64,000 nucleotides of DNA from CAYWCV01 sp964629885 (GTDB taxonomy: Bacteria; Bacteroidota; Rhodothermia; Balneolales; CAYWCV01), in assembly GCA_964629885.1 (NCBI GenBank), contig CAZVRJ010000006.1, positions 17,905-81,904 of the forward strand. The letters are read 5' to 3'. A model generated the notes under the pieces. It did no database searches. It saw nothing but the letters and a program-made list of their open reading frames with translations, and was not told where the DNA came from. The translations under genes were made by a program, and so were the position numbers. Shown here one piece after another: positions 50,268 to 59,794 of the stretch. Position 1 is the first letter of the stretch. Every line of letters starts with the position of its first letter.

Positions 50268-52538
50268 TCAACGTCGAAACATCCGAATTCGTGCCTGAAT
50301 TCGAGGATCAGCTTCTTTGGCACTGCGATCTTGAATTAATATTGCAGACTGCTGATTGTCGAGTTTAGTGACACGATCTAAGGCCATCACCCGAATTCGA
50401 GGATCTTGATCCGAGGCAAGACGTGGTAAACGAGCTGACCATCGTTGCGAATTGGTGTCATATTTGTCGAGCAGCGTCAACGCATCTCGCCTAACGACAA
50501 AAGCATACTCTCTGCCGATAAGTAAATCAGCCATTTCTATACCAGCGTCCAAGCTCCCTTCTTCAAAATAAGATAGCAGTAAAACCGACATTAGTTCCCT
50601 GCCTTCAGGTTTTTTAGATTCAGCCTCAATAAACGCGTCGAACTCATCAGGCGGCATAAGCTTAGATAGCATTTTTGCAATAAGACGGCGCTCAGCTGAC
50701 GATGTGGTGGGTTTTGAAAACATCGCCAAAAGATACTCGGCATTTAGAACGGGGTTTGACTGTCGCTCAACCAAGGCAAGAACCGCCAATCTAGCGTCCT
50801 GATCGGCCACTTCCAACAGACCTGTAACAGTTGATGGAGCCATTTCAATAACCCCTGATTCCATCATGCCCAAAGTAATAGATGCCTTTACGGTCGGGTC
50901 CAGCTCGTTACGCTCAAGGTCGCGAATGAGCAAGCCTAAATCTTGGTCGCCTGCAAATGCACCCAAAGCTCTAGCTGCATCAATTTTATCGCCCCTTTCA
51001 ACGGAATTTCTGAATTGGTGCAACCAGTATCCCAACGGTTTATCTACCCGCAACGATACCCCATCTTGCAGTAATGGGATAATATTCAATAGACCGTTGT
51101 CTACATCCAACTTGATCTCACCTCCCGATTCACTGAAGCGCACCGATTGCGAGAATGTGTCATTCAAATAAACCTCTCGCAAATTCATGACATATTCGCC
51201 TGTTGCAGGTTGGCCATATGGATCGATGACCAAACTGATGATTTCTGGATTCTCGGTACGTTCAAATCGTAGATAGAATCCTCCAGTTGTTGATGACTTG
51301 CCTTCGCTTTGTTCCAGAGTCCTAAATGTTGGAGTTGCTGGCAACGGATTTACAGCCCAACCTGACGAAAAGCGAATTTCCTCGATGTCGTGCATCCATA
51401 TGAGTCCTGGAATGTAACGCATAATGGCTTCCAAATCAGACTGCGGATATGCATCGATTGAATATTCAGATGCGGTATGCACTAAAATACTCGCCATATC
51501 TGTTTGAGCATCAAGCCCAGATAATACAGCCACTTTAGATTCGAGCTCCGGGTTATCAAGTCGAGCCAACTGCCTGGTATAAGATGCCATTGCATATTGG
51601 AGCTCAGGACTTGTGCTCTGAAGCGATTGCCTCAGCCATTGGGATGCAACGGCAATCTTGACCTGATTCTCAAGATCTCCGAGGTCGTCGAACACGACAG
51701 CAAATCCGGCGCCATCTCCCCATGTTTCTCCATATGAAGATGGGACGACCAAAAAATTCATCCCCTCATATGGAAATGGATTCTTCAGTTGCGAAGACAT
51801 GCGCTGAATTTCGGTTGATGCAATCGAAAGAAGTGTTCGCCCACCGTCTGCAACCCTCGTGTTGTCGCCCACATACATGCGTACAGGGATAGACCCAACC
51901 CGAACTTCGGAAGATTGCATCATGCCAAATGCCAAGCGCATACTTGAAGCAGATATCGGAGTTCTACTTCTGAAGACTGTTCGTGCCTCTCTCACGTTCA
52001 AAACAGTTCTACTCACGTAGCCTCCGTTAGCTATCACTTGTATCGCAGTGGGATGCGTTATAGTCACATCTAACCGGTAGCGTACCCTTGGATGGTCAAT
52101 TATCGGAAGCAAACCCGGCACCACGCCGTGTAATCCCGATGTCCACACAAGCACGCTCGGGTCGATGAAAAAGCCAAATGTGGGATAGGCTCCATACTCG
52201 ACTGATATCTTAAAATCCGATCCCCTGTTCACTGGGTCACGGAGCGAAATTCGAATAGAGTCTGCACTCACAATGAAAGGAAGTTCATCATCGCCGTGCT
52301 TTACTGATTCTATCAACAGATCTCTTTGGGCAAAAGCGATCGTTTGGACACCATCGCGGTTTGACCTCAGGTGGTACGTAGCGGTTGCAGTAAAACCATC
52401 CATCGTTGGTTCAATGGCCAAATTCCATTCAATTGCGGAAATTTGAAACGAATACGATGGAAACCTTTCGTAGTTCTGCGCCATAACTACCGAGCTATAC
52501 GAAAGGATGACTGCAATAATGATTGTAATATGCCTCAT
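50268..52538 (-). CDS. M1 aminopeptidase-like protein without the zinc-binding site, with C-terminal HEAT-like repeats
   Basis: A 756-residue exported protein (signal peptide IIIAVILSYSSVVMAQ). Residues about 30-230 follow the N-terminal beta-domain of M1 peptidases (TATATYHLRSN, ISVEYGAYPTFG, RVRYRLDVTITHPTAIQVIANG). The segment NPFPYEGMNFLVVPSSYGETWGDGAG aligns with the place where active enzymes have GAMEN, and IAVASQWLRQSL aligns with HExxHxW, but the HExxH His and Glu are missing. The last 180 residues are helical repeats (RDALTLLDKYD, DQDPRIRVMALDRV, DPRIQARIRMF) of HEAT/ARM type. It is therefore probably a non-catalytic periplasmic binding or scaffold protein. It overlaps the upstream phosphatase gene by 4 bases. 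Confidence 0.7.
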   Translation of the reverse strand: MRHITIIIAVILSYSSVVMAQNYERFPSYSFQISAIEWNLAIEPTMDGFTATATYHLRSNRDGVQTIAFAQRDLLIESVKHGDDELPFIVSADSIRISLRDPVNRGSDFKISVEYGAYPTFGFFIDPSVLVWTSGLHGVVPGLLPIIDHPRVRYRLDVTITHPTAIQVIANGGYVSRTVLNVREARTVFRSRTPISASSMRLAFGMMQSSEVRVGSIPVRMYVGDNTRVADGGRTLLSIASTEIQRMSSQLKNPFPYEGMNFLVVPSSYGETWGDGAGFAVVFDDLGDLENQVKIAVASQWLRQSLQSTSPELQYAMASYTRQLARLDNPELESKVAVLSGLDAQTDMASILVHTASEYSIDAYPQSDLEAIMRYIPGLIWMHDIEEIRFSSGWAVNPLPATPTFRTLEQSEGKSSTTGGFYLRFERTENPEIISLVIDPYGQPATGEYVMNLREVYLNDTFSQSVRFSESGGEIKLDVDNGLLNIIPLLQDGVSLRVDKPLGYWLHQFRNSVERGDKIDAARALGAFAGDQDLGLLIRDLERNELDPTVKASITLGMMESGVIEMAPSTVTGLLEVADQDARLAVLALVERQSNPVLNAEYLLAMFSKPTTSSAERRLIAKMLSKLMPPDEFDAFIEAESKKPEGRELMSVLLLSYFEEGSLDAGIEMADLLIGREYAFVVRRDALTLLDKYDTNSQRWSARLPRLASDQDPRIRVMALDRVTKLDNQQSAILIQDRSAKEADPRIQARIRMFRR

Positions 52539-53308
52539 GACTTCTTCAAAATGTTTAAAACTTCATCCCTCAAGCCTGGCCCCACAGATATACCGTGCCC
52601 AGCATGGATATCCTCCACACCGTCCCTCGTCATGAATACACCCCCAGATTCACGCATAACGGTGCTCAGAGGCGCTGCATCCCAGATGTTCAACACAGGG
52701 TCCATCATGATGTCTGCACGTCCTGTAGCCACCATGAGGTGCCCGTAAGCGTCTCCCCAAGTGCGGTGTGCGTAGCAAGACTTCGCGATTCTGTCGTGAG
52801 CTTCTGCGAAACCGTAGATTTCTATGTTGCGAACGTCGGTTGTCAAAAAGGTTGCTTTTTCGAGTGTGTCACATTGTCTTACGGTAACGGATGAACCATT
52901 CAATCTCGTACCCATACCACGTGCAGCATCCACCATTTCGTCCATGGCTGGTGCATAAATCAGACCGATCTCCGGATTGCCATCAACTAATATGCCCACA
53001 AGTGTTGTGTATAGTGGGATCCCATGAATGAACGACATAGTGCCATCAACAGGATCAAGGATCCACTGCACCTTAGATTCCGGTTTGTACACCCCATATT
53101 CCTCTCCGACGATGCCGTGGTCGGGATATGCATCCATGATGAGCTTGCGAAGAATTTCCTCCGCTTCTCTGTCGGCACGTGTAACGGGAGAATCATCCCC
53201 CTTATATTGTACTTCTACATTCTTGCGGAAATAGTTAAGCGTATGGTCGCCGGCCACCCTTGTGAAACGAAGCGCCTGTTCTAACAGTTCTTCTTTGAGT
53301 AAATTCAT
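52535..53308 (-). CDS. inositol monophosphatase-family phosphatase, HisN-like
   Basis: A 257-residue member of the lithium-sensitive phosphatase superfamily. Motifs: SPVTRADREAEEIL, GEEYG (about 68-72), ILDPVDGTMSFIHGIP (about 83-98), and NIWDAAPLSTVMRESGG near the C-terminus. VDGTMSFIHG and the TWGDAYGHLMVATGRAD segment resemble histidinol-phosphatase HisN more than inositol phosphatases; no other his gene is nearby, so the assignment stays open. It starts with ATG, diverges from tex and overlaps the M1-like gene downstream by 4 bases. Confidence 0.85.
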   Translation of the reverse strand: MNLLKEELLEQALRFTRVAGDHTLNYFRKNVEVQYKGDDSPVTRADREAEEILRKLIMDAYPDHGIVGEEYGVYKPESKVQWILDPVDGTMSFIHGIPLYTTLVGILVDGNPEIGLIYAPAMDEMVDAARGMGTRLNGSSVTVRQCDTLEKATFLTTDVRNIEIYGFAEAHDRIAKSCYAHRTWGDAYGHLMVATGRADIMMDPVLNIWDAAPLSTVMRESGGVFMTRDGVEDIHAGHGISVGPGLRDEVLNILKKS

Positions 53309-53377
53309 GCTTCGGTTTGTTGTCCGTGTTTTCTATTTTTACGCGCCTCGATCAAGACTATCTAAAATAACCATTCC

Positions 53378-55552
53378 ATGACTGAATCGCAGATCGCATC
53401 GCGAGTAGCGGCACAATTAAATATCAGCCCAGCCCAAGTAAAGACCGTTGCTGGGTTTTTGGACGAGGGTGCAACCATCCCTTTCCTGGCTCGCTATAGG
53501 CGCGAAGCTACCGGCGATCTCGATGAGGTGCAGTTGCGTTCTATCCGTGATGCCCTCACTATCCGGCGCACACTTGAGGAGAGGCGGCAGACCGTTCTGT
53601 CGAGCATAAAGGAACAAGGTAAGCTCACCCCGGAATTGGAGGCATTGATCCTCGCAGCCGACGATCTGTCTACCTTAGAAGATCTATACCTTCCTTACAA
53701 GCCAAAACGAAAAACCCGTGCTTCCATGGCTCGCGAAAAGGGACTTGAACCGCTGGCCATGTTGATATGGGAGCAAAACACCCGTACAGGGAGTCCTGAG
53801 TCGTATGCTAAAGACTTTATATCGGAAGAGCTTGGCGTGGCGAATGAGCAAGATGCCTTGAATGGCGCCTGTGACATTTGTGCAGAAATGATATCTGAAA
53901 TTGCCGACTTACGAGCCGATCTACGCGACTACTTCAAGAAATACGCAACCTTGAGCAGCAAAAAGAGGGGGAACGTGGAAGGTCGAACCTCATTTGAAAC
54001 CTATTATGAATTCAGTGCGGCTGTTCGAAATATCAAACCGTACCAGGTTCTCGCGCTGAACCGGGGCGAGAAGGAAAACATTCTGTCTTTATCGGTGGAC
54101 GTTGTGGACGATGAGGCCTTGGGAACCATCGACAGCCACGTAATCGACAACGACGAGCACATCTTTCACGATCTCCTGATCCAAGCAATCGACGACAGCT
54201 ACAAGAGGCTCCTGCAGCCAGCAATGGAAAGGGATCTCCGGTCTCACCTCACCGAAGAGGCAGACGTGCATGCCATCACTATTTTTGCCCAGAACGTGCG
54301 GAACTTGCTCATGCAGTCGCCCCTGAAATCTAAGACGGTACTAGGTATTGACCCAGGATTCCGTACCGGATGCAAAGTTGCCGTCATCGATCCATTTGGC
54401 AATTATTTAGAGGGAAGTACCATATATCCAACCGAGCCATATAAGCGCATTCAGGAATCTGAGAGCATGATCGACGACCTCGTGCGCCGTCACAAGGTGG
54501 AAATCATTGCGATTGGAAACGGAACGGCCAGCCGCGAAACCGAGCAGTTTATTGCCGACTATATCCGCGGTAATCCATACCGCGACAGACCCTTACACTA
54601 CCTCATCGTCAACGAGGCCGGTGCATCCGTTTACTCGGCTTCTGACGTTGCACGTGAGGAATTCCCCGATTTGGACGCAGCACAACGCGGAAATATTTCG
54701 ATAGCGAGGCGCATCCAGGACCCTCTTGCAGAGCTGGTCAAAATCGATCCTAAATCGATCGGCGTTGGACTCTACCAGCACGATGTAGATCAAAGCGAGC
54801 TTGAAAAGTCGCTCGACGATGTGGTTGAGAGCTGTGTGAACACTGTTGGCGTGAACTTGAACACCGCAAGCTCTCCCTTATTGTACAAAGTTTCTGGTCT
54901 GAACAAAACCATAGCAAACCGGATCGTTGAATTTCGTGTGAAGCACGGTCCTTTCAAGAGTCGCAATCAACTAATGGACATCGCTGGAATGGGTCCATTC
55001 AGATTCCAGCAATCTGCCGGTTTTTTAAGAATCCCTGAATCCGACAACCCCTTCGACAACACGGCGATCCACCCTGAGAGCTATGATGCTGCGGCAGACC
55101 TTTGCACCATGCTGGGTATTGATGCGCGCAGATTACAAACTGATATAGATTCAATTACAGCAAAGTTTAAAAAGCTAAATGTAGTAGAGACAGCTTCAAA
55201 GCTTGGGATTGGCGTTCCAACCCTAGAATTGATCATCGAAAACATCTTGAAACCGGGAAGGGATCCGCGTGAGGAACTACCGAAGCCGCTTTTACGTCAG
55301 GATGTCCTAAAGCTGGACGACCTTAGCGACGGGATGGTTTTGGAAGGCACAGTCCGAAACGTGGTGGATTTTGGGGCATTCGTGGACCTTGGAGTTAAAG
55401 AGGATGGACTCATTCACATCTCAAGGATGAGTCGTACAGGTCAGCGGGTAATCAACCCGCATGAAGTGTTGCAAGTAAACGATATCGTTAAAGTTAAGAT
55501 ACTCTCCATCGACAAGGAGCGCGGCAGAATTGGACTCGAACTGGTAGGCTAG
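53378..55552 (+). CDS. tex: Tex-family RNA-binding transcription accessory protein
   Basis: A 724-residue multidomain cytoplasmic protein. The N-terminal helical part has VAGFLDEGATIPFLARYRREATGDLDEVQLR and LEDLYLPYKPKRKTRASMAREKGLEPLA, both diagnostic. A YqgF/RuvX-like nuclease fold follows (VLGIDPGFRTGCKVAVID, AIGNGTASRETEQFIADY), then helix-hairpin-helix repeats (FKSRNQLMDIAGMG) and a C-terminal S1 domain (about 650-724, GTVRNVVDFGAFVDLGVKEDGLIHIS). Tex affects transcription and virulence in several bacteria. Its length is slightly shorter than E. coli YhgF (773). It is a single gene between divergent and convergent neighbours. Confidence 0.95.
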   Translation: MTESQIASRVAAQLNISPAQVKTVAGFLDEGATIPFLARYRREATGDLDEVQLRSIRDALTIRRTLEERRQTVLSSIKEQGKLTPELEALILAADDLSTLEDLYLPYKPKRKTRASMAREKGLEPLAMLIWEQNTRTGSPESYAKDFISEELGVANEQDALNGACDICAEMISEIADLRADLRDYFKKYATLSSKKRGNVEGRTSFETYYEFSAAVRNIKPYQVLALNRGEKENILSLSVDVVDDEALGTIDSHVIDNDEHIFHDLLIQAIDDSYKRLLQPAMERDLRSHLTEEADVHAITIFAQNVRNLLMQSPLKSKTVLGIDPGFRTGCKVAVIDPFGNYLEGSTIYPTEPYKRIQESESMIDDLVRRHKVEIIAIGNGTASRETEQFIADYIRGNPYRDRPLHYLIVNEAGASVYSASDVAREEFPDLDAAQRGNISIARRIQDPLAELVKIDPKSIGVGLYQHDVDQSELEKSLDDVVESCVNTVGVNLNTASSPLLYKVSGLNKTIANRIVEFRVKHGPFKSRNQLMDIAGMGPFRFQQSAGFLRIPESDNPFDNTAIHPESYDAAADLCTMLGIDARRLQTDIDSITAKFKKLNVVETASKLGIGVPTLELIIENILKPGRDPREELPKPLLRQDVLKLDDLSDGMVLEGTVRNVVDFGAFVDLGVKEDGLIHISRMSRTGQRVINPHEVLQVNDIVKVKILSIDKERGRIGLELVG

Positions 55553-55562
55553 GATTCGGATT

Positions 55563-58085
55563 TCAGAAACGAATCCAGTTACGATCTTCGAGAATTTGGA
55601 TCAAGGCTGGTAAAAATGCAACGCTTGTCAACCAAGTCATACCGATTCCGACAGTTGCCATGAATCCGATGGAGTATAGGCCTGGGTGACTAGTAAATAG
55701 TAGTCCAGAAAAGCCAAGCATGGTTGTGAGCGACCCAATTGTAACGTGTTGACCTGTGCTCGAGAGCACCTTCCACATACTATTACGACCTTCCTCGATG
55801 TAGCGTTTAGCCAAGTGAACGCCACTATCCTCGCCGATGCCAAGAATGGCCGGTAACACAATAATATTATAGAAATTGAACTTCACGTTGAAGATCAGCA
55901 TGATGCCGAAAGTAAACAAAAGCCCCATCAACAATGGAATGAGCGCTATGATGGTCCATCGGTACGATCTGAATGCTATAAACATCAAAATGAAGATCAG
56001 CACTGCAGTGGCAGATACCATGTACGGGCTTTCGCGTAGCATGAGGTCAAGCATGTCGGCAGCGACAATCGAAGTTGACGCCGCATGAAATATTTTGCCA
56101 CTTACTGTGGTGATTTCGCCCACAGAATTCTTGAATGCTATTGAGTTTCGGCCATCACCCAAGTTTAATTTGATGTCTGGGTAAATGATCACAAATCGGC
56201 CTATTTGTCCATCCTTCGTAACAAACCTGGCCTTCAAGTAATCTGGCACTTCGTCTAACTGAAGAGCCGTGACCGTCTTGGAGGCTCTTCTCAACTTGTC
56301 TAAGTACTCATCATCTGAGGCTGACAAGAAGGGATCTTCCAACAGATCTCTTATGTCCGAAATCTTGGCCAATTTTGTTTGAACCGCCGAATCTGTGACT
56401 GGGAAACGCTCCTGAAGTGCCTCAACTTCGTCAATTACTGGATTTAAGGTGTCGTTTTCGATTTTGAACCGAATTGCTTTCAACAGTTCGTTCACATCTT
56501 CGTCTGTGTCTGCAATGACATATGCCGGATTACGGCGTTGTGAACGAAACACTTTGCCGGTTATTTCGGAAAACTCCTGATAATCGGTGAATTCTGGCTC
56601 CAGAAGACCAAAATCGTACTCGAACCGCAAGTTTGGAGCGAAGAACAGAACCATGATAGTTATGGCGGCACCGACGGTTACAATGGTTCTCGAGAACGGA
56701 TACCGGGCGTTATCTATACTTCTGATATCTGTCGGTTTGTTTTGATTCACTAGTATAAAACCCCATCGTTCGCTTACAACGATCAATGAGGGCATAACAA
56801 AGAGCATGCAGAAGAACGAGAGCATAATACCCGTTCCTGAAATGAAGCCAAACTCAGAAAATCCCCTAAAATCGGCAATCATTAGCACATAAAGAGCCGT
56901 AGCTGTTGTCAAAGCACTGGTCATAATAGCTGAACCTGTGCTGTCGTAGGTGGCAAGCAAAGAGTCTTCCACGCTCATCCCAGAGGATCTAATTTCTAGG
57001 TACCTAGCGTAGTAGTGAATTCCGTAGTCGATTCCCATACCGAAGAGAATCACGAACAACACAGACGTCATGGTGTTTAGCATGCCAAGCGTAACGTAGG
57101 CTAGCCCAAACGTGTAACTAAGACTTATGATGAGCGGTAACCCAATAACTAATATCGGAACGGGCGCTCTGACGATGTGAGACCATACGGAGGCCGTTTG
57201 ATCGGCGCTCAATCCCCTCTTATAATTGATGTACTTCTTGGTGAAGAAATACACCATAACAACCAAAAGGACACCAGAAACACCGCTAGCAAAGCTGCTG
57301 AAGACATCTTTCATGATCGAATCGAGCTCCATGAGGTGCTTAAGCAGACGACCACCAAAACTTACCTTCATCTCCGCATTGTAACTTGATGGATCGAGCG
57401 CTTTGATCAGGGAGTCTGTTGTTTCGAACATGTCGCGAAGAAAGCGAATGTCACTTTTAGATCCTGTCGGGAAAAACTTGACCACCATGACCGTTGAGTC
57501 GGCACTTATGGGGTACTCATTCGGGATTATCGCTTCATAACTGGCTTCAAACTGCTTAAGGTCGGCATCTACGTCTGGGTCGGGAAGTTCATCCTCATCG
57601 TCCAAGCCCAAGTCAAAATAAAACGGATTCGCATCGAGTTTTACTTCCTCCGATTTTCGGGCCAGATACCGTTTTATAGCATCCAATTCGTGATGCGTGG
57701 CCAGAAAAAGAGCATTGTCTTTTAGAATATCAGTCTCTTTCCGAAACTCGGCCCGCTCGAAGAACAATTCCCCTTTTCGTTCATAAACGGCCTTTGTGGC
57801 TAACGCGATCAGGTCTTCAGCGAAGCGCCTATTATCTTCAAATGAGGGCGATACGATAGCCACTTGCATGTCGATTTCGCCGCCAACGGTCTCTTGTAAC
57901 TTGTCTAAAGCCCTTACACTATTGTAACTTTTGGGCAAAAGGTTTGCAATGTCTGTGTCGACCTTTAAATTTAGTGCCAACACTGCCGTGAAAATGGCCA
58001 GACTAATAGCCACAAGTAACACTACATACGGATACCGTATATTAACTCGAACTAGAGACCGGAGTAGCCGTAAAATGGAATTCAT
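55563..58085 (-). CDS. MMPL/RND-family transporter (HpnN-like)
   Basis: An 840-residue RND-superfamily exporter with two homologous halves. Helix 1 is at about 20-40, followed by a large periplasmic domain, then five helices including FGMGIDYGIHYYARYLEIRSS. The second half repeats this with LPAILGIGEDSGVHLAKRYIEEGR and ends shortly after GLYSIGFMATVGIGMTWLTSV. The pattern and length match MMPL/HpnN-type lipid exporters, which move hydrophobic molecules such as hopanoids or mycolates; the cargo is unknown. It converges on tex (10-base gap). No membrane-fusion protein gene is adjacent, in line with the HpnN type. Confidence 0.88.
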   Translation of the reverse strand: MNSILRLLRSLVRVNIRYPYVVLLVAISLAIFTAVLALNLKVDTDIANLLPKSYNSVRALDKLQETVGGEIDMQVAIVSPSFEDNRRFAEDLIALATKAVYERKGELFFERAEFRKETDILKDNALFLATHHELDAIKRYLARKSEEVKLDANPFYFDLGLDDEDELPDPDVDADLKQFEASYEAIIPNEYPISADSTVMVVKFFPTGSKSDIRFLRDMFETTDSLIKALDPSSYNAEMKVSFGGRLLKHLMELDSIMKDVFSSFASGVSGVLLVVMVYFFTKKYINYKRGLSADQTASVWSHIVRAPVPILVIGLPLIISLSYTFGLAYVTLGMLNTMTSVLFVILFGMGIDYGIHYYARYLEIRSSGMSVEDSLLATYDSTGSAIMTSALTTATALYVLMIADFRGFSEFGFISGTGIMLSFFCMLFVMPSLIVVSERWGFILVNQNKPTDIRSIDNARYPFSRTIVTVGAAITIMVLFFAPNLRFEYDFGLLEPEFTDYQEFSEITGKVFRSQRRNPAYVIADTDEDVNELLKAIRFKIENDTLNPVIDEVEALQERFPVTDSAVQTKLAKISDIRDLLEDPFLSASDDEYLDKLRRASKTVTALQLDEVPDYLKARFVTKDGQIGRFVIIYPDIKLNLGDGRNSIAFKNSVGEITTVSGKIFHAASTSIVAADMLDLMLRESPYMVSATAVLIFILMFIAFRSYRWTIIALIPLLMGLLFTFGIMLIFNVKFNFYNIIVLPAILGIGEDSGVHLAKRYIEEGRNSMWKVLSSTGQHVTIGSLTTMLGFSGLLFTSHPGLYSIGFMATVGIGMTWLTSVAFLPALIQILEDRNWIRF

Positions 58086-58244
58086 CTAATTTATCGATTG
58101 ACTAACGGGGCAGTATAAACAGTAGTCCCATTAGAAAGTAAAAGGTACTGATTTAAGATGAATGGTTGAAATTTTAAGAGCATTGCTCGTCTTTGAATAA
58201 GCAATCTAGCACCATATTTGGTTCCAAAACTACACTCAATTTTC

Positions 58245-59018
58245 ATGGCTGATAAAACACCACTCGTTTCTTGCATCATGATAACGGCCAATCGCGGCCA
58301 CCTAGTGCACCGATCTGCACAATGCTTTGCTTCTCAATCGTATAAGAACAAAGAGTTGGTTGTGATCGATGATGGAAGCGAAGATTTGGAACCTATACTA
58401 CAGCAGTATGCACCAGGACATTTCAGGTATTTGCGGCTCGAAAAGAAAGAGGGACAAAACCTCGGTTTCCTCAGAAATCTAGGACTCGATGAGGCCAAAG
58501 GTGAATATATTGCGCAATGGGATGACGATGACTGGTACCATCCCGACAGGCTGACTCAACAGATTTCAGCTCTTGAAAGTGGATACGATGCATGCTGTCT
58601 CCAAGCTACACTCATGCATTTGAATGTGGAGCCCTATCTTGAGCATCCATATGTTGGCATTTTACCTAATGGCGTACCTGGAACCATCGTCCATAGAAAC
58701 AACCCAGATGCTCGCTACCCTCTTGAGCGGCGAGGTGAGGATACTACCTTTCTTGATTTTTGGATGCAGCGCAGATATCATATCCTTCATCGCGAATATT
58801 CTCACTTGTTCATCAGGTGCTTTCATGGTAATAACACCTGGGAGCAGGTCCATTTTACAAGACGGATCAGAAATAGCTTTAGAGACACACTCGGCTACTT
58901 TTGGCATGCAAACGTACGCAGGGACTTATTTGGTCACAGGAGGTTCCAACTCAGTGACAATGAAAGGAAAGCATTCGAGAAGTACTTCGTTGAATCGCGA
59001 ACCTTAGGACTATTTTGA
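58245..59018 (+). CDS. family 2 glycosyltransferase
   Basis: A 257-residue GT2 protein. The N-terminus PLVSCIMITANRGHLVHRSAQCF and KELVVIDDGSEDLEPIL give the nucleotide-binding fold; AQWDDDDWYHPDRLTQQ has the metal-binding DxD. The C-terminal half has an unusual Trp/His-rich stretch (HREYSHLFIRCFHGNNTWEQVHF). It starts at ATG 58245; an upstream TTG (58218) would add nine residues. The gene converges on the DUF3047 gene with a 9-base overlap, and lies beside other envelope-type glycosyltransferase genes. Confidence 0.85.
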   Translation: MADKTPLVSCIMITANRGHLVHRSAQCFASQSYKNKELVVIDDGSEDLEPILQQYAPGHFRYLRLEKKEGQNLGFLRNLGLDEAKGEYIAQWDDDDWYHPDRLTQQISALESGYDACCLQATLMHLNVEPYLEHPYVGILPNGVPGTIVHRNNPDARYPLERRGEDTTFLDFWMQRRYHILHREYSHLFIRCFHGNNTWEQVHFTRRIRNSFRDTLGYFWHANVRRDLFGHRRFQLSDNERKAFEKYFVESRTLGLF

Positions 59019-59762
59019 GCCACTCATAATCGTAACTTGCCGCTTCAGATAGATTGGTCCATAGTCAGCAAAAGCAAAGGTGCCCGTATTGTTTGCATCA
59101 CTCAGGATTAGAATCGCGAGTGGCCGTTTGGGCGGCTCGTCACCGAAGAATTTCCGGTAGTCGTCGGCAATGTCTCGCTCATATCGGATCCACTCTCCTT
59201 TTCGGCTAGAACCCGACTCTTTCACGAGTATTTTTTGTCTTCCCTTCGACAGATAGGTGTTTTGGGGTAAGGTAGAGCTCCAGGTATATCTAATCACTTT
59301 GGGAATTCTGAATATGCCTGATATTTCAAAAACAACGTAAATACTGGCTGCCGTATCATTGAGTTTTTCAATATCCTCATTCGCACCCGTTGGTAAGGCA
59401 TGCACTCTCCACTCCCAACTGAGCACTGGATGTGTGCTCAGATCTATTTCAGGGGTCTCATGAATCGGAAGGCCAATGTGCATGGCATCCATTCCAGAAT
59501 AGCGTAGGTATTTTCTACCATCTTCCTCCACAACTCGATAACGATAACGAGTCTTCTTGTCGGCGGCTAGATCTAATAGTCGAACATTACCATCTCTGAC
59601 ATACCATTTTGATGGCATTGAGCCAACAACATCCTGCGAAAAGTCGTCGACTAGTATGTTTCCGTTACTGAGTATTTTGACGGGTACTTGCGAATGTACC
59701 AACTCTGGAGCACTTACAAGAAGAATCGCGCTGACGAATACGAGCAAATAAATTTGTGGCAC
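59010..59762 (-). CDS. DUF3047 domain-containing exported protein
   Basis: A 250-residue protein with a signal peptide (LLVFVSAILLVSAPELVHSQ) and a DUF3047 body: LVDDFSQDVVGSMPSKWYVRDG, HPVLSWEWRVHALPTGANEDIEKLNDTAASIYVVFE, and ILILSDANNTGTFAFADYGPIYL. The fold is probably a beta-sandwich with a carbohydrate-binding-like character; no function is established. The predicted start is GTG at 59762. It follows the flippase-like gene by 32 bases on the minus strand and may be part of the same surface-polysaccharide-type transcript. Confidence 0.82.
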   Translation of the reverse strand: MPQIYLLVFVSAILLVSAPELVHSQVPVKILSNGNILVDDFSQDVVGSMPSKWYVRDGNVRLLDLAADKKTRYRYRVVEEDGRKYLRYSGMDAMHIGLPIHETPEIDLSTHPVLSWEWRVHALPTGANEDIEKLNDTAASIYVVFEISGIFRIPKVIRYTWSSTLPQNTYLSKGRQKILVKESGSSRKGEWIRYERDIADDYRKFFGDEPPKRPLAILILSDANNTGTFAFADYGPIYLKRQVTIMSGSK

Positions 59763-59794
59763 GATTTTACCAGTCTCCGTTTTATGATGGTGAG

